Below, one piece after another: positions 10,377-20,523 of a DNA stretch of 64,000 nt. The stretch is from NCBI GenBank assembly GCA_014621425.1, contig JAANBB010000069.1, positions 1 through 64,000 on the forward strand. Reading direction: 5' to 3'. Position numbers and translations under genes: made by a program. Position 1 is the first letter of the stretch; each line of letters begins with the position of its first letter. A model generated the notes under the pieces. That model did not search any database and was not told where the DNA came from. It saw nothing but the letters and a program-made list of their open reading frames with translations. The stretch is from Cylindrodendrum hubeiense. Taxonomy: Eukaryota; Ascomycota; Sordariomycetes; Hypocreales; Nectriaceae.

Positions 10377-10938
10377 TTGGATAGAGGACCAAAAGAATTG
10401 TATAACTTTGCATATATTAGGACCTAGCATTGGCTTGCTGTGGTATTGGGACGCGTCATGGAATATGAATTGAGTACATAGTAGAAGTAACGTATGACAC
10501 ATTGGATCAAGTCCTCATGAGTGGTTTGTCGGAAGCATAACTTGATCGATTTAACTCGATGTCTGCTACTGTCTTTGATGTCCTATCAAGAAGATGTTCC
10601 TGCTTGCAAGAACCCACGTGCTGAATTCGCCTGCTGGATCTCGTACAACTGTCACTCTGTAACACAAGTCCACCAATGCAGTGTCAACAGAGCCATCGAT
10701 TCTGCGGATTTGCCGATCTTGCAGCACGCAATCAAGTCCTGCAACGGCGATCGATGCGAGAAATTGCCTAGAGTTTCGTTGGTGATGAATAGATCACAAA
10801 CAGGTTAACGTGCGACGACATGTATTTAGATGGGTATTTAAACAGAGACCTAGATGGCGTATCAAACGATCTTGATTCTCATTTCTCTGTCCAGTAATCA
10901 ATGTGGGCATCTCTGATATGCCTTAGCAGCTTACCGCA
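10377..10938. other. Intergenic region with promoter of the small secreted protein gene
   Basis: No gene is supported in these 562 bp. A TATTTAAA element at about 10836-10843 lies about 100 bp before the ATG of the secreted protein and may be its TATA box. Confidence 0.5.
10836..10843 (+). promoter_or_regulatory. Possible TATA box (TATTTAAA)
   Basis: An A/T octamer about 95 bp upstream of the 10939 start codon, in otherwise mixed sequence. Position and composition fit a fungal TATA element; there is no transcript evidence. Confidence 0.4.
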
Positions 10939-11365
10939 ATGCCCTGCCTTCGCCTTCTCGCCGCCCTAGTCATCCTGACTTTCACGGAGGCCACTTCAAA
11001 CCCAGACGCGGAAGCACTAAACAGAAACCTCGAAGATGAATGGCTTCTCAGTGACCCGACTACGACCAGCAGCCAATCGACCACCGACTACCGCACCATG
11101 CCGCCGGGCACATACACCGAGACCAAAACGGATGGCTCTGTCCTGGTAATAATCGTGACGGAGCCAGCGCCGCAGGTCACCGGGACGACTTCGTCTTTGG
11201 ACACTATGCCGACGTGTGATATCAAGTGCGATTGCTCGCGCATCGAGGACAAGGAAAGCGAGGAGTATGTATATGGGTTGTCTTTGGGCTTGACTTACAC
11301 CAGATAGGTATTTCCAGTGCATTACGAATCCCGATTGCCGGTTTTGTCAACCGACCTTTCGTTGA
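10939..11365 (+). CDS. Small secreted cysteine-containing protein
   Basis: The model gives a 127-aa preprotein from exons 10939-11264 and 11308-11365; the 43-bp intron runs GTATGT..ATAG and restores frame to a TGA shortly after. Residues 1-20 are a clear signal peptide (hydrophobic core 'LLAALVILTF', then 'TEATS'). The mature part is Thr/Ser-rich and ends in a cysteine cluster: 'CDIKCDC' encoded before the intron and 'FQCITNPDCRFCQP' after it, six or more Cys in the last 40 residues, with the second group supplied only by splicing. Small size, secretion and even Cys number fit an effector-like or surface protein. I do not recognise a family. Confidence 0.62.
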
Positions 11366-11730
11366 CAAGTCGACGCCAACAAAATCTCAACTCCTCATTG
11401 GCAACAATTGCAGCCTCGTTTCAGTTGACCCGGACCACAAAAATGAAGAAGACAATGAATGATGGTCACCCGAACTTGATCGTTCGGTGTGTTGATGTTT
11501 TGCTGTTTTTTGTTTTGTTGTTTTACACCCTCTCTCAGGCATAGTTACACCTAATATACAAGGTCTCACACATCTTTACATGTCAAACATAAGCCCAGCC
11601 CAAACCCCCCCGTTGCAATGCTAAGTCTATACGCGGAGCCGTCCCAATCTGAGTTAGAGGTCCGTCGTCCGAAGCCCGCTGGTACAATTACAAAACATTA
11701 ATTAGTGGAGATTTTTGCCCCTGGACCGAT
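11366..11730. other. Convergent intergenic region
   Basis: This is the shared 3' region of the small secreted protein gene and the Tim50 gene. I see no further feature. Confidence 0.5.
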
Positions 11731-13301
11731 TTAGGGCTTCTTCTCGGGGCCCTCGGGGTTGCCAAAGATGCCCGAGAATGAGCCCATCATGGAGCTCATG
11801 GCCTCCTTCTGGGCCTTTTCCATCATGTCTTGCTCCTCCTTGAGCCACTTTTCGCCGTTTTCGCGAATCTCCCTTTCGAGGAGCTCGTAGTTTCTCTGGC
11901 CACGCTCACGGGCAATGTCCTGCAACATCTTGCCCTGGGCGAAAGCCTCACCGGGGTTCTGCTCGCCCTCGGGGGACATGACCATGCTCATGTTGCTGGG
12001 GTTGAGGCCGAGCATGCTACCCAGGGCACCGACGCCAGAAGAGTGCTTCCGGGACTTGTCGGCAAGCTGGCGGGCGTGGAATTCCTTGCGAGCAATGGCC
12101 TCGCGGCGGGCGAACTCGGTGGGGATGTGCTGGCCGTCAAAGGACTTGAGGACCTTGCGGACGTCGGAATATTGCATGGTGTGGATGTACTCGAGGAAGG
12201 GGATGAGGCCGACGAGGTCCTTGTCGTCGCGGTCACCCTTCCAGGGCTTGAGGATGACTGCGTTCTCGGGCTGGTTGCGGACGTGCTTGGCATTGGTGTC
12301 GATGATGATGACCTTGGAGAGGTCACGGTTCAGGTAGGAAAGGTCCTGCTACAGTTAGTATGGCAACGTACGATCGAATTTGGTCAACTCACCTTGACGA
12401 TCTCGCCATCCTCGAACTTGGTGGCCTCGCGGTAGAGGGGCCACATGATGAAGCGGAAGGGGTCCAGTTTCCTCACAAGAGGCTCGGCGGTGGCAAAGGG
12501 AACGGTGGTGAAGAGAACCAGCTCGTAGTATTGGCTGAGGTAACGGATGAAGTAGTCGACACCGGGACGCTTGGCCACCCTCCAGCCGTGGTCGCGAGTC
12601 CACTCGCTGTGGACGAGGAGGTCATCCAAGCTGATGCACAGGGTGTAGGGGCGCTCGAAGCTGGCATCGGGGTCGGGCAGCAGCTTCTCGAAGGAGGGCT
12701 CCTGGTAGTAGGAGACGGAATCGGTCATGCGGGTCTTGGCTCGAGTCCACCAGCCGACGGGTCCAGGAGTGTTGGGGACGTTGACGTATCGCTCGGCCTC
12801 GAAGTTATCCCAGTCTCGGCCCATGTAGAGGAAACCACCGGTGGCACCGGCAACCGTGCCGGCTAGCATGAAGCGGGTCCACCATCGACGGTTGCGTTCG
12901 CTGGTCGAGACATATTCGGGGCGCTCGCGCTTGTCACGGCCGGAGGACTCAGGCTCGTCGGATTCCTGCAGAGCCTTCTGCGACTTGGGGTCCTTGCCCT
13001 CCAATTCGTACTCGAGGGTGGAGGGGATGCCCTGGGTGAGATCGGGGAGCTTGTCAAAGGCAATCTGCTCGTCGTCCTTCTTCTCGGCGGCCTTGTCGTC
13101 GGGGTTGGAGGGTTTGGATTGCGACTTGTCGGCGGGGGACTGGTCCTTGGGGCCGTTTCGGCTCGCATATGTTCGGAGCCATGGCGAAACAGCCGCGGGA
13201 GCTGGTGCGGGACGGATTCGCAGGGCTGGCGATGCGACGGGCCGGGACAGACGAGCCGCCACCAAGCCCAAGCGCGAGGCGTGGGCTAGCCTCGGGAGCA
13301 T
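11731..13301 (-). CDS. TIM50: Mitochondrial import inner membrane translocase subunit Tim50
   Basis: This encodes a 507-aa Tim50 homologue, the TIM23-complex receptor that binds presequences in the intermembrane space. Exons are 12393-13301 and 11731-12345; the intron has GTGAGT donor and GCAG acceptor at codon boundaries. The N-terminus is Arg/Ala-rich and mitochondrial in style, followed by a charged linker and a membrane segment around 'FMLAGTVAGATGGFLYMG'. The FCP1-like (NIF) domain starts about residue 215 with 'LCISLDDLLVHSEWTRDHGWRVAKRPGVDYF' (in parts), where the catalytic DxDxT/V of true phosphatases is degenerate, as in other Tim50 proteins. 'DPFRFIMWPLYREATKFEDGEIVKDLSYLNRDL' continues across the splice (in parts). 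Length and order of parts are normal. Confidence 0.93.
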
Positions 13302-14231
13302 TGTGAGATTGCGGGGGAGGAGGATTCGGAATGTAGGAGGAGAAGGAAAAGAAGGGAGCGCAGATGAATCTGCTCGGGCGGTGGCCTCTGTCGCTGCAGG
13401 GGACCTCGACTGGACTCAATGGCGTGAGGCGTAAGCTGCTGTGTCCAAGAAGGTGGAGGAGCCAACTTTGGCCTGATGCTCCGCCATCGCATCGCGCCGT
13501 CAGTCGTCGAAAAAAATCGGACGGGGCCGTGGGCAGCTTGGGGCGAGGATTGTGGGCGCCCGCGGATTAGCCGGAGAGGGCAGCGGACTTTCAGATTGGC
13601 CGATGGCGTCATGGTTTTGGAGGTGGGTGCCCCATTGGCGGGGGAGGGTAATCGCAGGCGTGCGAATACTCCCCGCAGTCGAGTCGATGACCACGCGGAT
13701 GAACTAGGATTCCATGGGCGATGATTCAACTGGCTGTATTTCCACTGGCTATATTTCCACTGGCTATACTTCCACTAGCTAGGATTCCAACTGACAAGCC
13801 ATAGCAATTTACAATCATCTCCAACCCTCCTCGCGTTCCCCTCTTCGCCCCTCGGACTATCCCTGCCAGCGGATCTCGGGCTCCAGATGATACACGCTCA
13901 CTAGTCATATCAAAACTTGCCTTTTCGCCTCTTCCGCTGCATCCCACTTTCGCTCTTACACTCACCCCGATACACCACGACACACCCACGACACACGATC
14001 CGCCTGCAATGTTTGCCGCGCACTCCTCATCCTAGAGGGTGGTCCCCCATCGTTGACGCGACTCGCAATGGCACCACCCTCCGTGATAATCGTCCCTAGA
14101 CACCATAAATTACCCCAACATACGACCGCGATACTGCACGGATCAACACACCCTTGGAGTCATTCATAGTATCGGCTTCTTCGGCGTCAACCTCTGCCTT
14201 ATCTTCGAGTTACGCCTTCCATCCATCCGAC
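13302..14231. other. Divergent intergenic region with a 15-bp tandem repeat
   Basis: This holds the promoters of Tim50 (minus) and the F-box-like gene (plus). A three-copy 15-bp repeat lies at 13731-13781. The open frame of the F-box-like gene runs back to a TTG at 14154 but its first ATG is 14232. Confidence 0.6.
13731..13781. repeat. 15-bp tandem repeat, about 3.4 copies
   Basis: Three adjacent copies of TGGCTATATTTCCAC, with one base differing in the first and third copies, are followed by a decayed fourth (TAGCTAGG). It lies in the divergent promoter region between Tim50 and the F-box-like gene. Confidence 0.8.
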
Positions 14232-15170
14232 ATGCCTCCTCGCCGTCCACCCAAGAAGGCGGGTGCCAGACCCGCCGGGACGCCTGTCCGCTCGTTGCGC
14301 ATAACCATGCCGACATCGTCCTCCCAGCCGGCTTCCAACCCGGCCAACTCTGCGACCTCTCAGAAAGCCGGTGCCGAAGACGACGTTGACAAGATCGATA
14401 TAGCCCGCCTCACCCTCGATGTTCCTCTGATCCCCCTCGTCCGCAAGAGGCGCGTCCCCGCCACGCCGTTCCACTTCCTCTCGCTGCCCTCGGAAATCCG
14501 CATCGACATATACGCATACTTTTTCCACGACGTCGAAGACATCATAGATCTAGACCCGGCCAACAAACACATCCACAAGAAACTTGGCCTCATGCGCACC
14601 TGCAAGCAAGTCCACCAGGAGGCCTGCTACTACTTCTACAGCACCTTTTCGTTCCGCATCTTCCCCACCTACCCGGGCAAATACTTCAAAACCAAGAAGC
14701 CTCTCCTGGCCAGGATGAAACAGCACCAGCGTCGAAACATTACTTCCCTGCAGCTGCGCCTGGGACCTGGATGGGGTGCACCACCTAAGGGATGGGTTCT
14801 CAATCCTGCGCTGGGGCTCGCCGACTGTACCGATGTTGAAATGCTCAAGGTCTACGTCCAATGCGATCCCAGCGACCCCTTCTTTACGGGTTTCCGCGAA
14901 GACAAGGGCTTCTACGAGCGCTTCTGCCGTGATCTCCTTGTCGGTATACTCGAGGAAGTACCGTCGATCCAAATAGTCGAGTTTGACGGCTACACCGGCG
15001 TTAGGAAGTGCGGAAACATGATGCGCACGCTCCTCGGCATTGCGACAAAGGCAGAGCGCCTCATTGGATGGGGCCCCGAGAGAGGATGGACAGACGACAT
15101 GCACGAGGATGATGAAATGAAGCCCAACGCTTACATACCACCACCGGTGGGGGGCTGGCTTAATCTATAA
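14232..15170 (+). CDS. F-box-like / 2EXR-type fungal protein
   Basis: This is a 312-aa protein of a family common in filamentous fungi. After a Pro/Ser-rich N-terminal 75 residues there is 'FHFLSLPSEIRIDIYAYFF', which resembles the start of an F-box or 2EXR domain, and 'LGLMRTCKQVHQEACYYFYS', the second half seen in the same families ('L.rtCrqi..Ea...fy'). The rest has 'YGFRIFP'-like and 'LQLRLGPGWG' strands. Such proteins may be substrate adaptors of SCF ubiquitin ligases, but no partner-binding residue can be checked here. The ATG at 14232 is the first in frame. The gene is intron-less and converges on VTA1. Confidence 0.6.
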   Translation: MPPRRPPKKAGARPAGTPVRSLRITMPTSSSQPASNPANSATSQKAGAEDDVDKIDIARLTLDVPLIPLVRKRRVPATPFHFLSLPSEIRIDIYAYFFHDVEDIIDLDPANKHIHKKLGLMRTCKQVHQEACYYFYSTFSFRIFPTYPGKYFKTKKPLLARMKQHQRRNITSLQLRLGPGWGAPPKGWVLNPALGLADCTDVEMLKVYVQCDPSDPFFTGFREDKGFYERFCRDLLVGILEEVPSIQIVEFDGYTGVRKCGNMMRTLLGIATKAERLIGWGPERGWTDDMHEDDEMKPNAYIPPPVGGWLNL

Positions 15171-15367
15171 CAAAGCGACAGTATTGGTTTGGGCAATGAG
15201 TTATGACAGTCATGAGCGCAATCAGCGCGGGAACGCTTCTTTTAGATACGAATATTATAACAAATCTGTTCAATCCTGTTGAGACGCAACCCATCATATG
15301 GACGCTGCAATTGGTATCGTCCCTTTGTTCTTGATATTTGCCGTCATTGTCACCCAGTCCAATCTGT

Positions 15368-16744
15368 TCACTGTGCGCCTAGGAGCGCCAGCGCGTTTCG
15401 TAGCTCCTTGACTGCAGTTGGAACATCTTCAAAGTTCAATGCCGAGATGGCCCACTTGGCATGTTTCTGTGCCTGGTTGATCTCCTTTTGATCCGGAGCG
15501 TAGCCACCTATAGGCGCAGGCATCGGCACAGGTGCGGGAATCGGGGTTCGGGCCGGAGCTGGGGCCGGAGCCGGAGTAAAAGCAGGAGGTGGCGCATAGT
15601 TTGGTGTGGGCGGTTGAGGTATCGCAGGAGGAGGATTCGTCATGGCAGGGTGGGGGATGCTAGGCGTCGTGGACCAGGACGGAGGAGCAGACGGGTCGGA
15701 CCCAGCATACGGAGCTAGAGGGGCCGGGGTGTACTGCGGAGAGGGCATCACGGGGATCTGGGGCGACTGCTGAGGCGGGATTTGAGGCATCGAGAAACCT
15801 CCAGGGTGGAAGGGCTCCTGAGGGGGAACGCCATACGCAGGAGTAGACGCCTGGCTCGCTGATTGCAAGGGAGGAGGCACCGTAGGACCGGCCAGAGTAG
15901 GGCTCTGGCTCATGGGCGAGGGGATGAATGGCTCAGGGGACGGCGCCCTGGGAGGAGCAGGGAAGTATCCTGGGTCGGCGGGCGGTGGCTGCGGCGGCTG
16001 GTCGACAAAGTTGGGCAGGGATGAAGGCTCGCCGGCGTCCGGGACATCCTCGATCAACACGGGCCGGGCCGCGGAGCCGGAGAGCTCCTGGACGTCGGGG
16101 TCGTTGGGGTCGAGCGGCGTCTCGGCCTCGGGCTCGATGGGCTTGGGATTCGACTCGTTGGGGTCGCTGCCCTCGCGGATCGCCTTGAGGATGCGCGCCG
16201 CGTTCCACTTGGCGAACTTGATCTTCTGCAGCGTCTCGGGATCGGGCGTCCCCCACTCGCGCGTGAGGTCGAAGAAGGTCGCCGCGGCGTCGAACGTGTC
16301 GGCCGTTTGCCTGGGCAGGTTAGCGCTCCGACTGCGGCGGTGCGGGGGGGCCGACTGACCTCGTCACCTTGTTTGCGCGGAGGGTGCGCTCGGCTCGGTC
16401 GAACGTCTGCTGGGCAAACTGCTCGACGTAGGCCTGGCCGGCCTCGTTGTCGGTTATGGCGTCATCGTCGGCGCGCTCATTCTTGGTCTCCTCGAGGCGC
16501 TCGAGCAGCGTCTTGGTGTAGTTGAATGCCTCCTCGTCGGCGGTGTGGAGGCTCTTGCCTACAATCTGGTTGACGGCATGGTACTCGCCTGTCGGGGGTA
16601 GCTGTCAGCGCCTGGATTGCCTCGGTTTGCGGTTCACTCACACCAGTACGCAATGGCTGGCTTGATGGACCTCAGCTGATTCGCGCGGTTGATGAAGCGG
16701 GAGACCTCGGGGATCTTGAGCGCGGCGGGGAGAGGCTCTGCCAT
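15368..16744 (-). CDS. VTA1: Vacuolar protein sorting-associated protein Vta1 (LIP5)
   Basis: This encodes a 424-aa Vta1 homologue, the activator of the AAA ATPase Vps4 that disassembles ESCRT-III on endosomes. Exons (minus strand) are 16642-16744, 16360-16588 and 15368-16310, with GTGAGT and GTCAGT donors. The N-terminal MIT-like domain begins 'MAEPLPAALKIPEVSRFINRANQL' (in parts) and continues 'IAYWCEYHAVNQIVG' across the first splice. A long Pro/Gln-rich linker (about residues 190-380) separates it from the C-terminal VSL domain, 'INQAQKHAKWAISALNFEDVPTAVKELRNALALLG' (in parts), which dimerises and binds Vps4. Domain order and ends are those of the family. The gene is divergent from the PDI-related gene, 468 bp apart. 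Confidence 0.92.
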
Positions 16745-17212
16745 CTTGTCGCAGTGGCGGGCGGATGAGTGGTTAGAGTCTGGAGAATGATCGAGCGGTC
16801 GATTTATGGCGAATATGTCAATGTCGCTGCCTATCAAGCGGAAAGCGTATGCCTAGTCGTTGAGATGGCGGTTGTCCTACCCCCACATCAGCCTCGTTGA
16901 CGTAAGTTGGCCGTTGGGCGTGCTGCGCCACACGATTCCCCAGATTCCGGCCTCAGTGCCACAGCGTCCCGGCATAGCTCACGCCACGGGTGGCTCAAGC
17001 TCTCGGCTGAATCACAGCGTGGCTTTTTCCCTTCGTTGCCCTGAGGATCCGAAGATGCCAGTTTGCAACCTCGAACCCTGGCATCTCGACGCCGAGTGGC
17101 ACATGGTCTGAAGGCATAAAGACGATTACCGCAGCCCTCTTGTCTCCAACACTGACACCAACCTCAACCCTCAACCCTCCCTTGCTTCGCTTGTCTGATT
17201 CAAACCCTCATC
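16745..17212. promoter_or_regulatory. Divergent promoter region of VTA1 and the PDI-related gene
   Basis: Both start codons face away from this 468-bp stretch. A C/T- and A-rich leader precedes the PDI-related ATG. I see no clear unfolded-protein-response element by eye. Confidence 0.45.
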
Positions 17213-18758
17213 ATGCATAACCCCACCACCGTCCTGGTGACGCTCACGGCCGCTCTGGCTGCGTTGCCGGCTGCCCACGCCGGTTTGTACGCGAAGAACT
17301 CGCCTGTTATCCAGCTTAATGCTGCCACGTACGATAAGCTGATTGCCAAGTCCAACTACACCTCCGTACGTCTCTCTCACTCATACAACGTACCTGCCGA
17401 CTAACATGCCACAGATCGTCGAGTTCTATGCTCCATGGTGTGGCCACTGCAAGAACCTCCAGCCTGCCTATGAAAAGGTTGCCAAGAGCCTCGATGGCCT
17501 GGCCAAGGTCGCTGCTATTGACTGCGATGAGGAGAGCAACAAGCAGTTCTGTTCCATGCAGGGTGTCAAGGGCTTCCCTTCTCTCAAGATTGTCCGTCCT
17601 GGCAAGAAGTCTGGTAGACCTGTCGTCGAAGACTACAATGGTGAGCGTACCGCCGCCGCAATCAGCCAGGCCGTTGCCGCCAAGATCAACAACCACGTCA
17701 CTCGCGTCACATCCAATGAGCTGGCTGGCTTCCTCGAGGGAGACAAGCCCAAGGCCATCTTGTATAGCAACAAGGGTACCACTAGCCCTTTGCTGAGAAG
17801 CATTGCCATCGACTTCCTCGATGTCATCTCCGTCGCACAGATCCGGGACAAGGAGGCGGCTGCCGTCAAGCATTTTAACATTGAAAAGTTCCCTACTTTG
17901 GTTCTCATTCCCGAGGGCAAGGACCCCATCATCTATGATGGAGCCATGGACAAGAAGGAAATTGTCAAGTTCCTTTCCCAAGTTGGCGAGCCAAACCCAG
18001 ACCCCGCTCCTCCTAAGAAGAAGGCCGATCAGCCCAAGGCCAAGGGTAAGGCCACTGGCGAGAAGAAGAGCAAGAATCCCAAGGAAGAAAAGCCTGTCGA
18101 GGACAAGGCAAGCGCCGAGTCTGAGTCTTCTACTTCCTCGGCCGAGACCACTGCCGACACTGCAATTCCATCCATCATCCCCATCGCGTCTCTGTCTACA
18201 CAGGAGGAGCTCGCCAAGGAGTGCCTCGAGCGCAAATCCCACACCTGCCTGCTCGTCTTTACCCCCTCTGAGGAGACTGAGATTGGAACCAAGGCCGTTG
18301 GAGCTCTGTCTCACATCAACACCAAGTATGTCCACAGCAAGCGACGACTCTTCCCCTTCTTCCACATCACTAGAGAGAGTGAGGCTGCTTCCACACTGCC
18401 CAGGGCTCTTCAGCTTAGCGCCGAGGTCAGCATGGTCGCAATCAACTCTCGCCGTGGATGGTGGCGACAGTATGAGGGTGACTTTAGCCACCAGAGCGTC
18501 GAGAACTGGATCGATGCTATCCGTATGGGCGAGGGTAGCAAAAATAAGCTGCCAGCTGGCATCGTAATTGAGCCGACTGAGACGGCCGCGAGTTCTAGCG
18601 AGGCCACTGAGGCTACCAAGGCCGAGGCTGAGCCCGAGGTTGAAACCGAGGCTGTCAAGGAAGAGACTGTTGAAGACGTCAAGGAAGAGACTGTCGAGGA
18701 CGTCGAGGAAGAGGCCGTCGAGGAAGAGGAGGAAAAGATCATCCACGAAGAGCTGTAA
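17213..18758 (+). CDS. PDI-related thioredoxin-fold ER protein with C-terminal HEEL
   Basis: This encodes 498 aa from exons 17213-17365 and 17415-18758; the intron is GTACGT..CCACAG with CTAAC near its end. A signal peptide (residues 1-23, ending 'AAHA') precedes one redox-active thioredoxin domain with CGHC at residues 60-63 ('YAPWCGHCKNLQPAYE'). A second thioredoxin-like region follows without a CxxC. Then come a Lys/Glu-rich low-complexity stretch, a further folded part, and an acidic repeat tail ('EETVEDVKEETVEDVEEE'). The last four residues are HEEL, a variant of the KDEL/HDEL retrieval signal. It therefore most likely forms or reshuffles disulfides in ER cargo. The closest known types are Mpd1 and the Aspergillus PrpA/P5-like proteins. 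The gene converges on SKI6. Confidence 0.87.
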
Positions 18759-18874
18759 GGGATCTTGGAATGTGAGATTAGCTGCGAAAAGGATGAATTA
18801 TGAACCCGATGGGGACAAACCTGTGGTATCTCAATCATTACCTAACTCCGACATTTTAATGGTCCGTGTCGTAT

Positions 18875-19727
18875 CTATTCATCCAAAACCATGCCCATTG
18901 CGTCGCTCTTCTCCACAGCACCCTCCCTAACCATCTCGGCACCCTTTTCTCTTACAACCTGATCCAGGAACTGCTTCACCTGCTTACATCCGTCCACACC
19001 CACCACGAGCATGCCCTCCAGCCTGGTGACCTGGACTCTGCTCTCGCACACTAGCACCGCAATGCGATCGCTGTCGCCGAGCGTCGCGACGGTAAGGAAC
19101 GGCAGCTCCTGCTCCTCCTGGTTGTTCAGGTCGAGGAGGGGGTCGGCCGAGTCGTCACCGGCGGCGTAGGTCGACGTCGAGCCGGCGGTGCAGGCGGCGA
19201 TGTAGTCGGTCATGGGGATACCGGCGTCGATCAGGGCGAGGGTGGTGGCGTTGAGCAGCGCGGCGAGCAGTGAGCCGTCCTGCGAAAGGACGTGGAGGGA
19301 GATGGTGATGGAGGAGTGGGGGAAGAGGTGAGTGTGCAAGTTGGAGGCCAGGGCGTTTGCAATCGTAACTTCAATCTCCTGGATTCGTCTGTTCAAAGGT
19401 CAGCTTGGGATAGCTCAGCAGAAGTCGAGGTGCGTACTTGTCGTTGCGTCCGCTCTTCTTCCGGTCCACACTGGAGAAGCCGGCAATGACAACATTGACA
19501 TTGATGGCGGCCGCATCCCTCTGCGAAGTCTGTCCGCGCCGTTGCTGCTGCTGCTCGGAGGGTCCCGTCACAATGCACATGACCTTTGTGTGGCCCATCT
19601 CGAGGTACGAGGAGCCATCGGCGGCGTCCTGGGTTCGGATCTGGGCGTGAAGACGGCGCAGCTCGTTCCAGCGGCGGCCGTCGACGCGCAGCAGCGCCAA
19701 TGAGTATGTTGATGTGTCGAGAGGCAT
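18875..19727 (-). CDS. SKI6: Exosome core subunit Ski6/Rrp41 (RNase PH-like)
   Basis: This encodes 267 aa from exons 19438-19727 and 18875-19388 (minus strand). It is the Rrp41/Ski6 subunit of the six-member RNase PH-like ring of the RNA exosome. Recognisable parts are 'LALLRVDGRRWNELRRL' at the start, 'GSSYLEMGHTKVMCIVTGP', 'QDGSLLAALLNATTLALIDAGIPM' and 'VATLGDSDRIAVLVCESRV'. The intron has a GTACGC donor and CAG acceptor and keeps the 'KRIQEIE' junction. The gene lies tail to tail with the PDI-related gene and head to head with the alcohol dehydrogenase gene. In eukaryotic exosomes this ring is catalytically inactive and the subunit is structural; that is family knowledge. Confidence 0.94.
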
Positions 19728-20353
19728 GGTGATGTGTGTAGAGAGTCAATGACCTTGCAAGCCAGCTACAAGATACAAACAGTGAAAGGCTGATGCGGTT
19801 GATGGATGGTGGGGTGAAAAAAAGGTTGGCCTGGATGCGGCTGGAGGCTGTGGCTGCGACGAGCCTGGTGTGGCTGACCAAGTCATGATGCCCCGCTTTG
19901 GTGCGTTCGGATCAACCCTCGGACTAACAGTGCGAGTAGGCCAATCACGGACCTTGGTTCTAAGACCGACTGCATCGGCTTTGGAACATCTACACACGCA
20001 TCTCCGACACAGCGTTAGCATGACGCTCACGGCTTTCCAGTCGAGAGCTCCCATCTCCGAACTGCACGCAGCCGCGAGTGGGGCCTTCCTTCGGCCTGCG
20101 ACCGAAAACTCCGCCCGCGACCCCTCCCCCGGCACGCCCGCCGCAGTTGCTTCTTTCGTGAGTCTTATTGCCGACTGTGACTGCGACCGTGACCGGCTCG
20201 CGACGACGGAGTTGCGTCACACAGCTCGGCTCCGTAGGGCGGTAGGGCGGTAGGGCGTGGAATGGATGGAGTTAACGAATAGCATTCCCGCGAGATGCGG
20301 TGGCTTGAAGCAACGGCCGCTGGGTCATCGAACCATGATGACTGCATTGATTG

Positions 20354-20361
20354 TTATATAA
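20354..20361 (+). promoter_or_regulatory. Likely TATA box (TATATAAG)
   Basis: A consensus TATATAAG lies about 165 bp before the alcohol dehydrogenase ATG, upstream of the repeated leader. This suggests a regulated, TATA-dependent promoter. Confidence 0.55.
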
Positions 20362-20395
20362 GAGCCATGTCTCGACGTCCCAAGTGAAGTTGTCT

Positions 20396-20449
20396 CATTC
20401 AGTGCCATCACATTCAGTGTCATCACATCCAGTGCCATCACATTCATCC
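20396..20449. repeat. 15-bp tandem repeat in the alcohol dehydrogenase leader
   Basis: Three copies of CATTCAGTGCCATCA, with single substitutions, are followed by a partial fourth (CATTCATCC). The array lies between the TATA box and the start codon, so it is probably transcribed into the 5' leader. Confidence 0.8.
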
Positions 20450-20523
20450 AGAACAACAGCATCTTAGCAACCCAATTCCACTTGGATTCCATCAATAACA
20501 AAACATCAACACCCACCATCACC

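Larger units (their letters stand above)
19728..20523. promoter_or_regulatory. Divergent promoter region of SKI6 and the alcohol dehydrogenase
   Basis: This 796-bp region separates SKI6 (minus) and the alcohol dehydrogenase gene (plus). It contains a TATATAAG element at about 20354-20361 and a 15-bp tandem repeat at 20396-20449, both on the dehydrogenase side. Confidence 0.6.

Noticed and set aside
17316..18746. 476-aa antisense frame across the PDI-related gene
   Set aside because: It is a Leu/Asp/Ser-rich mirror of the coding sequence, produced by codon bias of the true gene with its CGHC domain.
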